NCBI RefSeq assembly: GCF_030527935.1
Contig: NZ_JAUMZV010000010.1
Location: 1-64,000, forward strand
Length of the DNA: 64,000 nucleotides
Reading direction: 5' to 3'
Source: Kingella sp. (in: b-proteobacteria)
GTDB lineage: Bacteria; Pseudomonadota; Gammaproteobacteria; Burkholderiales; Neisseriaceae
The position numbers and the translations under genes were made by a program. This document shows, piece after piece, positions 8,786-16,348 of this stretch (its first letter is position 1; the number at the start of each line of letters is the position of its first letter). A model generated the notes under the pieces. It did no database searches and was not told where the DNA came from. It saw only the letters and a program-made list of their open reading frames with translations.

Positions 8786-9889
8786 ATGCCCCAAGTTGAT
8801 TTTCAGGCTGCCACCGCCCTTGACGATGCCGATTTGCGCCAACTCTTGCGCGACAACCCCATGCAGCAAGGCGGGTTCACGCTGTCCTTTCGCCGCGAGC
8901 CATCCTATTTTGCCGCGTGCCGCGTGCTGGGGCAGAGCGCGGAAGTGTTTATCGGGCGCGACCGCCAAACAGGCGCGTTGGCAGGCGTGGGCGCGCGCTA
9001 TCGTTTGCCCGCCTACATCAATGGGCAAGCGCAAAGCATTGTTTACCTTGCCGATTTGCGCGTGCAAACCGCCTACCGCAACAGCATCCACCTGCGCCGC
9101 GCCTATCAATTTCTGCGCCAACGCCACGCCGCCAACCCCGCGCCTGTGTACACCAGCATGATATTGCAAGACAACCGCGCCGCGCTTGCCACCATCGCCG
9201 CCCAACGCGCAGGCTTGCCGCCCTATCATCCGCAAGGCGCGATACACACCCCGCTCATCCTGCTGGGCTGGCAAAAGCCCGCCATCGCCGCGCCGCATCC
9301 CATCGCCATCCGCCGCGCCACCGCCGCCGATTGGGCAAATATTGTCACCTTTTTAAACCGCGAAAACGCCCGCTACCAATTCGCCCCCATTTCCCACGAA
9401 AGCGATTTAAACAACGGGCGGCTGCGCGGAATGCAGCCTGAAAACATCTTTATCGCCGAAGCCAGCGGCACCATCGTTGGCACGCTTGCCCTGTGGCAGC
9501 AAAGCGCGTTTCGCCAAATCCACGTTGATGCCTACCACGGCGCATGGCGATGGCTGCGCCCTGTTTACAACGCCCTATCCCGCATCACCCCGCTTGCGCC
9601 GCTGCCCGCCGCAGGCGATGCCCTAAAATACGCCTACCTGTCGCTAATCGCCGTGCAACACGACGATTTGGCTGTGTTCCGCGCCCTGCTGCGCCAAGCC
9701 TACCGCGCCAGCTACGGCACAGGGCTGCATTATCTTATCGGCGCATTCCACGAACGCCACCCGCTGCGCGCCGCCCTTGCCGATTACGCCAGCATCCCCA
9801 GCGGCGGGCAGCTTTTTAGCGTGCAATTTGACCCGCAGCCCTATACGCTGGATGAGCGCGTGCCGTATATTGATGCCGCAATGATATAG
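8786..9889 (+). CDS. Tandem GNAT-type acetyltransferase
   Basis: A 367-residue protein with two GNAT-like lobes. The first (about 1-165) has AGVGARYRLPAYINGQ and VYLADLRVQTAYRNSIHLRRA, with the helix that would hold acyl-CoA phosphates. The second (about 175-340) starts IAIRRATAADW and has IFIAEASGTIVGTLAL. The ATG at 8786 is preferred over an upstream ATG (8669) that would run through the methyltransferase promoter and an uptake sequence. Residues 5-8 (FQAA) are themselves a translated uptake sequence. Bases at third codon positions are strongly C-rich. Acceptor substrate unknown; its divergent neighbours suggest lipid or metabolite tailoring. Confidence 0.82.
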   Translation: MPQVDFQAATALDDADLRQLLRDNPMQQGGFTLSFRREPSYFAACRVLGQSAEVFIGRDRQTGALAGVGARYRLPAYINGQAQSIVYLADLRVQTAYRNSIHLRRAYQFLRQRHAANPAPVYTSMILQDNRAALATIAAQRAGLPPYHPQGAIHTPLILLGWQKPAIAAPHPIAIRRATAADWANIVTFLNRENARYQFAPISHESDLNNGRLRGMQPENIFIAEASGTIVGTLALWQQSAFRQIHVDAYHGAWRWLRPVYNALSRITPLAPLPAAGDALKYAYLSLIAVQHDDLAVFRALLRQAYRASYGTGLHYLIGAFHERHPLRAALADYASIPSGGQLFSVQFDPQPYTLDERVPYIDAAMI

Positions 9890-9993
9890 GCAGCCTGAAA
9901 ACGCGGATGGTGGGGAGGTTGCGCCCTACCGCCCAAACACATTTTCAAGCTGCCTACTCCCACCCCCCACCCCTGTTCACAAGGAAACCCAAC

Positions 9994-10710
9994 ATGAAAC
10001 CCACCCTTATCGCCCTAGCCCTACTCCCCAGCCTAGCCCTTGCCGCCCCCGCATGGAAAACCATCCAACAAGCCAGCGGCGACCTAAACGGCGATGGGCG
10101 CGCCGACAAAGTCGTCATTGAACAACAACAAAACCCGCGCAAAATCATCAAAAACGAAAATCTCGGCGCAAAACGGCTCAACCTTAACCCCCGCCGTCTC
10201 ACCGTATTACTCGCCCGCGCAAACGGCTACCAACCCGCCGTCCGCGCCACATGGCTGCCCAGCGAACACAGCCGCGACACCCCCTGCCTAGAAGACCCGC
10301 TTGCAGACGACAGCCTAACCATCAAAAACCAAGTGCTCACCATCCGCCTAAACTACTGGCTCTCCTGCGGCTCATACAGCGTCAGCAGCCAAACCTACGC
10401 CTACCGACTGCAAGGCAGCGCATTCCAACTTATCGGCGCAGATTCCAGCAGCTATATGCGCAACGGCGGCTACGGCACCGCCATCAGCATCAACTTTCCC
10501 ACCCGCAAAATCAAAGCCACAGGCTACATCCCCATCTTTGAAGAAGAAAACGGCGCAACGCCCAAACTACAGCAAGACCACTGGACCAGCCTAAAAAGCA
10601 GCCAACGCTACACCCTAGCCAAGCAACCACCCGAACCCGCCGACCTGCTAGAACAATCCGACCCACGTCTGCTGGATTGGCTCTCCCAAGCCGATGGGCG
10701 TTCAGAATAA
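9994..10710 (+). CDS. Exported protein with EF-hand-like DxNGDG loop
   Basis: A 238-residue predicted periplasmic protein. The chosen ATG has AAGGAAA eight bases upstream and gives a classical signal peptide (residues 1-18, ending LALAAPA). Just after it, DLNGDGRADKVVIE is a calcium-loop-like FG-GAP/EF-hand motif common in exported repeat proteins of Neisseriaceae and gamma-proteobacteria. Two Cys residues in the middle (near DTPCLEDP and WLSCGSYS) could form a disulfide. No catalytic motif was recognised. It is in line with the desaturase gene but separated from it by a strong hairpin, so it is likely a separate transcript. Confidence 0.75.
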   Translation: MKPTLIALALLPSLALAAPAWKTIQQASGDLNGDGRADKVVIEQQQNPRKIIKNENLGAKRLNLNPRRLTVLLARANGYQPAVRATWLPSEHSRDTPCLEDPLADDSLTIKNQVLTIRLNYWLSCGSYSVSSQTYAYRLQGSAFQLIGADSSSYMRNGGYGTAISINFPTRKIKATGYIPIFEEENGATPKLQQDHWTSLKSSQRYTLAKQPPEPADLLEQSDPRLLDWLSQADGRSE

Positions 10711-10715
10711 GCCGC

Positions 10716-10775
10716 GTGATGCGTTTCAGGCTGCCTAATCAACGCAATCCCAAAAGGCAGCCTGAAACGCATCAC
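10716..10775. terminator. Extended uptake-sequence hairpin with 21-bp perfect arms
   Basis: The inverted uptake sequences are extended outward by GTGATGCGT / ACGCATCAC, giving perfect 21-bp arms (10716-10736 and 10755-10775) around an 18-base loop. It lies 6 bases past a stop codon. Confidence 0.75.
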
Positions 10776-10876
10776 TAACATTAAATCAAAGCGCAACCAA
10801 CCCTTTTTTCAGACTGCCTTTGTCTCCCTAGAAAATGCAGTCTGCCCCCATCCACCCCCATCCCAAAAGGAAACCC

Positions 10877-11818
10877 ATGCCCCCCACCCGCCTTAATCTC
10901 ACCATCCTACTCGCCGCCAGCCTAACCAACCTATTCACACTCCACACCGCCGCCCACGCCGCATGGTATCTCGCCCTGCCCGCCGCCATCCTATTCTCGC
11001 TCAGCAACAACACCCTATTCTCCCTGCTCCACGAAAGCGTGCACGGCATCTTTTCCGCCAACCCAATGCTCAACCAATGGGCAGGACGCTACACCGCCCT
11101 TTGGTTTCCCACAGGCTACACCCTGCAAAAAACCTTCCATCTCGTGCACCACCAAAACAACCGCAGACCATCCGAACAATTTGACATACTCCACCCCCAA
11201 GACATCCGCTGGCTCAAATACGCCCAATGGTACGCCATCTACACAGGCATCTACTGGCTCACCGCCACCATCGGCGCCATCGCCTTTTCCCTTACCCCGC
11301 GTTTTATCCCCGACACCATCCGCCAACTATTTGGCAAACAAGGCGGCGAACAAACAGGTGCAGAAAACTACATCAGCGCACTCAACCGCCTGCCCCTTGC
11401 CGCCAAAGCCGAAGTGTGGAGCGCCATCGCCTTTCAGGCTGCCCTATTTGCGCTACTGGATTTAACATGGCAATCATGGCTACTGTGCTACGCCGCCTTC
11501 GGCTGGCAATGGAGCACCCTACAATACACCGACCACGCCTTCTCCCCGCTGGATACCAAAAACGGCGCATGGAATCTCATCGTCCCCAAGCCTATCCGCC
11601 TGTTTTTTCTCAACTATCACTACCACCTAGCCCACCACCAACACCCGCAAACCCCGTGGACACAACTCCCCCAACACGCCCACCACGGCGCACACTTCTG
11701 GACAATCTGGCGACACTGCATCACAGGTCCCAAGCCACAAGACAAACTACCCCATATCCCCACCTATCCTATCCTATCCCGCCAGATAAATAGGCAGCCT
11801 GAAAACAAACATTCGTAG
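10877..11818 (+). CDS. Membrane fatty acid desaturase / hydroxylase
   Basis: A 313-residue integral membrane di-iron enzyme of the FA_desaturase superfamily. Three histidine boxes are visible: HESVH (about residue 54), HLVHH (about 93) and HYHLAHH (about 253). Hydrophobic segments lie at about 8-30, 30-50, 120-145 and 185-215. The ATG at 10877 follows AAAAGGAAACCC. Residues RQPEN near the C-terminus are a translated uptake sequence. Members insert double bonds or hydroxyls into acyl chains or carotenoid-like substrates; the regiospecificity cannot be read. The neighbouring Rieske and acyltransferase genes are consistent with lipid modification. Confidence 0.88.
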   Translation: MPPTRLNLTILLAASLTNLFTLHTAAHAAWYLALPAAILFSLSNNTLFSLLHESVHGIFSANPMLNQWAGRYTALWFPTGYTLQKTFHLVHHQNNRRPSEQFDILHPQDIRWLKYAQWYAIYTGIYWLTATIGAIAFSLTPRFIPDTIRQLFGKQGGEQTGAENYISALNRLPLAAKAEVWSAIAFQAALFALLDLTWQSWLLCYAAFGWQWSTLQYTDHAFSPLDTKNGAWNLIVPKPIRLFFLNYHYHLAHHQHPQTPWTQLPQHAHHGAHFWTIWRHCITGPKPQDKLPHIPTYPILSRQINRQPENKHS

Positions 11819-12260
11819 TGTGTGCAGCTTGCCGCGCACACCGTCCCCAACACCCCGCCCCATTTCAGGCTGCCTTTTAGCTTCGCCCAGTTTTTGCCAG
11901 AGCAGGCGTTTCGCCGCCTACCACGAGCAGGGGCAAGTCCTTGCACCCCACCGTAGCTCAACCATTCGCGCCACCCCAACAGGCAGCCTGAAAATCATTC
12001 CCCCGGCAGCTGCCCACCAACCCCATCAAACAAATTGTGGTGGGCAAACCAGTTGCTACGGGCTTGCAGGATAGATTGCCTTTCAGGCTGCCTAACGCTT
12101 CACAACTGTTTAATGCTGCTGCCCATTCCCCTACGTCCAGCCGAACAATGCATCACAAACATCAAACGAAGCACAGCCAACGTTCTTTTAGCTTCGCTGA
12201 ACTCCGTTTCAGCCTGCCACAATGCTAAAATCCCCCATCCCCAAAAAACACCCCCACTCC
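11819..12260. other. Intergenic region with right inverted repeat
   Basis: No gene seen. Most of it is the right-hand copy of the long inverted repeat. The rest holds uptake sequences and a TTTTAGCTTCGC-type short repeat shared with 3.85, 24.3 and 44.7 kb. Confidence 0.65.
11895..12152 (-). repeat. Long inverted repeat, right copy
   Basis: Reverse complement of 6762-7026 with a few substitutions and a small deletion next to GCCCGTAG. See the left copy for shared landmarks. Confidence 0.8.
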
Positions 12261-14066
12261 ATGACCCCCGCCCAACAAATCCTACAAGACACCTTCGGCT
12301 ACCCCAACTTCCGCGGCAACCAAGCCCAAATCATCGACACCATCGCCCAAGGCAACAGCGCATTCGTGCTGATGCCCACAGGTGGCGGCAAATCCCTGTG
12401 CTACCAAATCCCCGCCCTGATGCGACAAGGTGTCGCCATCATCATCTCCCCGCTCATCGCCCTGATGGACGACCAAGTCGCCAACGCCCGCACCGCAGGC
12501 ATCCACGCCGCCGCCGTCCACAGCGGCACACCCGCCGACACCATCCGCCAAATCGCCCAAGACATCGACACAGGCAGCCTGAAACTGCTCTACGTCTCCC
12601 CCGAACGGCTCACCACCGAAAAATTCCTACGCTTTCTAGACCACACCGCCGTCAGCCTATTTGCCATCGACGAAGCCCATTGCGTCAGCCAATGGGGGCA
12701 CGACTTTCGCCCCGAATACCAACAGCTCAGCATCCTAGCCACGCGCTATCCCCACATCCCCCGCATCGCGCTCACCGCCACCGCCGATGCCCAAACCCGC
12801 GCCGACATCAAACACCACTTGCAGCTGACCGATGCCGCCGAATTTATATCCAGCTTCGACCGCCCCAACATCCATTATCAAGTGATAGAACGGCAAAACG
12901 GCAAAAAACAACTGCTGGATTTCATCCAAAAACAAGCCGCAGGGCAAAGCGGCATCGTCTATTGCCTAAGCCGCAAAAGCGTAGAAGACATCGCCCAATA
13001 CCTATGCGACAGCGGGCTCAACGCTTTGCCCTACCACGCAGGCTTGCCCATCCAAACCCGCAGCCAAAACCAACACCGCTTCACCCACGAAGAAAACATC
13101 ATCATCGTCGCCACCGTTGCCTTTGGCATGGGCATAGACAAACCCGACGTGCGCTACGTTGCCCATCTGGATATGCCGCAAAGCATTGAACACTTTTACC
13201 AAGAAAGCGGACGAGCAGGGCGCGACGGCTTACCCGCAACCAGCTGGCTGTGCTACGGCATGAACAACCTAATGCTGCTGCGCGAGCGCATCCAAGAAAG
13301 CACCGTCAGCGAGCAGCAAAAACAAATAGAACTGCAAAAACTCAACGCCATGTTTGACATCTGCGAAACCGCCGAATGCCGCCGCGTGCTGCTGTTGCGC
13401 CACTTTGGCGAAGAAAGCCAACCCTGCGGCAACTGCGACAACTGCCAGCACCCGCCCATCCGCTTTGATGCCACCGAGCTGGTGCAAAAACTATTAAGCT
13501 GCATCTACCGCGTCGGGCAGCAATACGCCGCAGGCTATGTGATTAACGTATTGCGCGGCAAAGCAGACGACTGGATAACCCGCAACCAACACCACCAGCT
13601 CAGCACCTTCGGCATCGGCGCAGGGCTAACCGACAAAAACTGGCGCAACATCATCCGCCAATGCATCGGGCAAAACATCATCACCGCCGATGTAAACCAC
13701 CACCAAGCCCTGATGCTCACCCCCGCCGCCCGCCCCATCCTAAAAGGCGAGCAAAGCGTGATGCTGCGCCCGCTCAAACGCGAAAAAGCCGCCACCCAAT
13801 CAGGCAGCCTGAAAACGCAATGGCTGCGCACCGAACGCGAAGAGCGCATCTGGCAAGCCCTGCGCCAATGGCGGCTAGACCAAGCCCACAGCGAAAACAT
13901 TCCCGCCTACATGATTTGCGGCGACAAAACCCTGCAAGAAATCATCCAACAACAACCGCAAACCCTTGCCGACCTGCCCCGCATCTACGGCTTGGGCGAT
14001 GCCAAAATCGCCAAATACGGGCAAGCGATATTGGATGTGTATTTGCCGCTGCATGAGCAGGAGTGA
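12261..14066 (+). CDS. recQ: ATP-dependent DNA helicase RecQ
   Basis: A 3'-5' helicase for recombination and repair; in Neisseria it also supports pilin variation. Motif I PTGGGKS, the DEAH box IDEAHCVSQWGHDFRPEY and motif VI QESGRAGRDG are intact. The zinc-binding region has four Cys (CETAEC and CGNCDNC), followed by the winged helix and one HRDC domain (about 525-601). The 601 residues match single-HRDC RecQ proteins, whereas characterised neisserial RecQ carries three HRDC domains. The ATG at 12261 (MTPAQQ) aligns with usual RecQ starts; an ATG at 12222 is possible. Neither has a strong ribosome site. One uptake sequence is embedded at about residue 514. Confidence 0.95.
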   Translation: MTPAQQILQDTFGYPNFRGNQAQIIDTIAQGNSAFVLMPTGGGKSLCYQIPALMRQGVAIIISPLIALMDDQVANARTAGIHAAAVHSGTPADTIRQIAQDIDTGSLKLLYVSPERLTTEKFLRFLDHTAVSLFAIDEAHCVSQWGHDFRPEYQQLSILATRYPHIPRIALTATADAQTRADIKHHLQLTDAAEFISSFDRPNIHYQVIERQNGKKQLLDFIQKQAAGQSGIVYCLSRKSVEDIAQYLCDSGLNALPYHAGLPIQTRSQNQHRFTHEENIIIVATVAFGMGIDKPDVRYVAHLDMPQSIEHFYQESGRAGRDGLPATSWLCYGMNNLMLLRERIQESTVSEQQKQIELQKLNAMFDICETAECRRVLLLRHFGEESQPCGNCDNCQHPPIRFDATELVQKLLSCIYRVGQQYAAGYVINVLRGKADDWITRNQHHQLSTFGIGAGLTDKNWRNIIRQCIGQNIITADVNHHQALMLTPAARPILKGEQSVMLRPLKREKAATQSGSLKTQWLRTEREERIWQALRQWRLDQAHSENIPAYMICGDKTLQEIIQQQPQTLADLPRIYGLGDAKIAKYGQAILDVYLPLHEQE

Positions 14067-14069
14067 GAC

Positions 14070-14112
14070 AAAGGCAGCCTGAAAAAACCTATTTCTCCTT
14101 TTCAGGCTGCCT
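14070..14112 (+). terminator. Uptake-sequence terminator of recQ
   Basis: Inverted AAAGGCAGCCTGAAAA arms separated by about 13 bases, just past the recQ stop. Confidence 0.65.
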
Positions 14113-14184
14113 AACCCCACCCTTTCCCCAACCCCAAAAAAAGCGCAAAATCCAATCATCAAAACGCCAAACAAAGGAAACCCC

Positions 14185-15165
14185 ATGACCCACACCGTCC
14201 ATCTCAAATTTGACGACATCGACAACACCACCCTGCAACGCCTGTGCGGCGCGTTAGACGAAAACCTTGCCACGCTGGGCAAAGCCCTAGCCGTGCACAC
14301 CAGCCGCCGCTTCGCCGATTTCACCTTTATCGGCGACAACGCCCACGCCGCCCGCCGCGCCCTGCTCGCCCTTGCCAACACCGCGCAAAGCCGCGATTTA
14401 ACCGCCGAAGACATCCAACTCGCCGCTGTGGAAGCCAAAACCGCCGACGCGCAACACATCCCGCAATCGCAAGACAACCACGCCTACCACTTTCACACCA
14501 AGCGCGGCAACATCGGCGGGCGCACCCCGCGCCAAAACGGCTACATCCGCGCCCTACTCAACCACGATGTCGTATTCGGGCTAGGGCCTGCGGGCACAGG
14601 CAAAACCTATCTTGCCGTGGCCGCCGCCGTGGACGCGATGGAAAAACACCAAATTGAACGCATCGTGCTGGTGCGCCCCGCCGTGGAAGCGGGCGAAAAG
14701 CTGGGCTTTTTACCAGGAGATTTGGCGCAAAAAGTTGACCCCTACCTGCGCCCCTTGTATGACGCGCTGTATGACCTGATGGGCTTTGACCGCGTAACCA
14801 AGCTGATGGAAAAAGGCTTGATAGAAATCGCCCCGCTCGCCTATATGCGCGGGCGCACGCTCAACGGCGCGTATGTGATTTTGGACGAAGCACAAAACAC
14901 CACGCCCGAGCAGATGAAAATGTTTCTAACCCGCATCGGCTTTGGCGCAAAAGCCGTGATTACGGGCGATTTAAGCCAAGTAGATTTGCCGCGCAACATC
15001 AAATCAGGTCTGCGCGATGCCAAAGAAAAACTGCGCGACGTGGACGGCTTGTATTTTCACACGTTTACCAGCGAAGACGTGGTGCGACACCCGCTGGTGC
15101 AAAAAATCGTGGAAGCGTATGACGCAGCGGAAACCGCGCACGTTGAATTGAGTTTGCAGGATTGA
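14185..15165 (+). CDS. PhoH-like ATPase (PhoL/YbeZ type)
   Basis: Cytosolic ATPase of 326 residues linked to RNA metabolism and ribosome maturation, often near ybeY. The N-terminal ~110 residues form the KH-like/PhoH-L region, and the ATPase core begins with the P-loop GPAGTGKT (about 135-142). Next come LVRPAVEAGEKLGFLPGD, the Walker B VILDEAQNTT and the sensor region TGDLSQVDLP. The start follows AAAGGAAACCCC. ybeY is not in the window; the gene is flanked by recQ upstream and a repeat element downstream. Highly conserved and ordinary. Confidence 0.93.
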   Translation: MTHTVHLKFDDIDNTTLQRLCGALDENLATLGKALAVHTSRRFADFTFIGDNAHAARRALLALANTAQSRDLTAEDIQLAAVEAKTADAQHIPQSQDNHAYHFHTKRGNIGGRTPRQNGYIRALLNHDVVFGLGPAGTGKTYLAVAAAVDAMEKHQIERIVLVRPAVEAGEKLGFLPGDLAQKVDPYLRPLYDALYDLMGFDRVTKLMEKGLIEIAPLAYMRGRTLNGAYVILDEAQNTTPEQMKMFLTRIGFGAKAVITGDLSQVDLPRNIKSGLRDAKEKLRDVDGLYFHTFTSEDVVRHPLVQKIVEAYDAAETAHVELSLQD

Positions 15166-15178
15166 TTAAGCCAAGGCT

Positions 15179-15384
15179 GCCTGAAACCTTTGCAAAACCC
15201 AAAACACAACAAGAAATAGTCAATTCTCCGTCATTCCCGCGTAGGCGGGAATCTTGGTTAAATTTACACAATGGTTTGTTTTTACACAGATTTTTGAATA
15301 TCAAACAAGATTCCCGCCTACGCGGGAATGACGTCATTTCTTGTTTTTCAGTCTGCTGTTAGGGGTTTTGCAAAGATTTCAGGC
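15179..15384. repeat. MITE/NIME-like element with dRS3 repeats, copy A
   Basis: A ~206-bp element with inverted ends: CCTGAAACCTTTGCAAAACC at the left and GGTTTTGCAAAGATTTCAGG at the right. Inside, ATTCCCGCGTAGGCGGGAAT (15233-15252) and ATTCCCGCCTACGCGGGAAT (15310-15329) match the neisserial dRS3 consensus ATTCCC-N8-GGGAAT. They flank an AT-rich core with TTTTTGAATAT. A diverged copy lies at 61911-62114. Confidence 0.8.
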
Positions 15385-15442
15385 AGCCTTACATCCTATT
15401 TCAACCACCACGCGCAAACCAACGTTTAACCGCCGCCACTTA

Positions 15443-15478
15443 TTTTCAGGCTGCCACAACACAACAGGCAGCCTGAAA
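15443..15478 (-). terminator. Uptake-sequence terminator of ampD
   Basis: Inverted TTTCAGGCTGCC / GGCAGCCTGAAA arms end two bases from the ampD stop. Confidence 0.6.
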
Positions 15479-15479
15479 C

Positions 15480-16052
15480 CTACCCATTCCTATCCACCAC
15501 CAACCCCATCGCCAGCAGCGCATCCCAATCAAAAAAATGCCCTGGGTCGCTCTTACGGCTCGGCGCAATATCCTGATGCCCCGTAATCGCTTCAACCGGA
15601 TAGCGCGCCCCAATCGCCCGCAGCAGCCGCGCCAAAGCCGCATATTGCGCCGCCGCAAACGGCTCAAAATCGCATCCTTCCAACTCAATGCCAATAGAAA
15701 ACGCATTGCACTTCTCCCGCCCGTGAAACGCCGACACCCCTGCGTGATACGCAATCTCATCGCACGACACAAACTGCACCACCGCCCCCGTCCGCTCCAC
15801 AAAAAAATGGCTGGACACGCGCAAATCCGTCAGCAGCGAAAAAAACGGATGCTCGGCAGCCTGAATCTGGTTGGTAAACAATTTTTGCACCGCCCCCGTG
15901 CCATATTCAAACGGCGGCAACGAAATATTGTGCAACACCACCAAGCTCACCCTTTCCCCAGCAGGGCGCGGGCAACAGTTGAGCGATGCCATCTGCACCG
16001 CGCCTTGCCAACGCCCATCCTGCCAACTATCTAGCCCTGCATTGTCCATCAT
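15480..16052 (-). CDS. ampD: 1,6-anhydro-N-acetylmuramyl-L-alanine amidase AmpD
   Basis: Cytosolic zinc amidase that strips peptides from anhydro-muropeptides during peptidoglycan recycling. The 190-residue protein has the Amidase_2 fold. Zinc ligands are expected at His in VVLHNIS (about 41) and at His/Asp in GHQDIAPSRKSDPGHFFDW (about 150-165), the signature AmpD C-terminus. No signal peptide is present, which separates AmpD from the exported AmiD type. Two adjacent ATG codons could start it. In other bacteria AmpD loss derepresses ampC; no ampC/ampR is visible here. Confidence 0.93.
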   Translation of the reverse strand: MMDNAGLDSWQDGRWQGAVQMASLNCCPRPAGERVSLVVLHNISLPPFEYGTGAVQKLFTNQIQAAEHPFFSLLTDLRVSSHFFVERTGAVVQFVSCDEIAYHAGVSAFHGREKCNAFSIGIELEGCDFEPFAAAQYAALARLLRAIGARYPVEAITGHQDIAPSRKSDPGHFFDWDALLAMGLVVDRNG

Positions 16053-16230
16053 CGTCCAATCCCATAAACAAAAGCAAAATTATAACAGCCCGCGCCCACC
16101 CCCAATCTTTACAAAAATATGCACGGATTTTGCTTGCATTATATTTGTCCAATTTAAAGCCTGAGATATTTCAACGGCTAACCATTGCCTAGCTTGTTTC
16201 CCGCAAGGTTTTTTGTAATAATTTGCAAAC

Positions 16231-16246
16231 TTTTGATAAATCAAAA
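16231..16246. promoter_or_regulatory. Palindrome upstream of the chemosensory operon
   Basis: TTTTGAT-AA-ATCAAAA sits 103 bases before the kinase ATG in an AT-rich stretch. It could be an operator, but the 2-base spacer does not fit the FNR rule of four. Confidence 0.3.
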
Positions 16247-16348
16247 TGGTAGCTTGTTTACGCTACGCTACTGCTAATATCCCGCCCATCCCCAAATTAT
16301 CCCGCCTGCAATCGGCAGCCTGAAAACAGTTCTATTAAAGGAAAATCT

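Larger units (their letters stand above)
15166..15479. other. Intergenic region holding a dRS3-bearing element
   Basis: No gene. It holds the inverted-repeat element described separately (15179-15384), followed by uptake sequences. Confidence 0.6.

Noticed and set aside
6762..12152. Composite transposon flanked by insertion sequences
   Set aside because: The flanking inverted repeats encode no transposase and have no IS-like termini or target duplications that I can see, so only a repeat-bracketed segment is claimed.
12035..13189. 384-codon open frame overlapping recQ
   Set aside because: Composition is extreme in His, Arg and Pro, typical of an out-of-frame shadow of a C-rich gene; the recQ frame carries all helicase motifs.
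15162..15362. Short open frame after phoH
   Set aside because: It is the translation of the dRS3-bearing repeat element; no ribosome site or conserved features.
16231..16246. FNR box upstream of the chemosensory genes
   Set aside because: The half-sites TTGAT and ATCAA are spaced by two bases, not four, so it does not meet the FNR rule; kept only as an unnamed palindrome.
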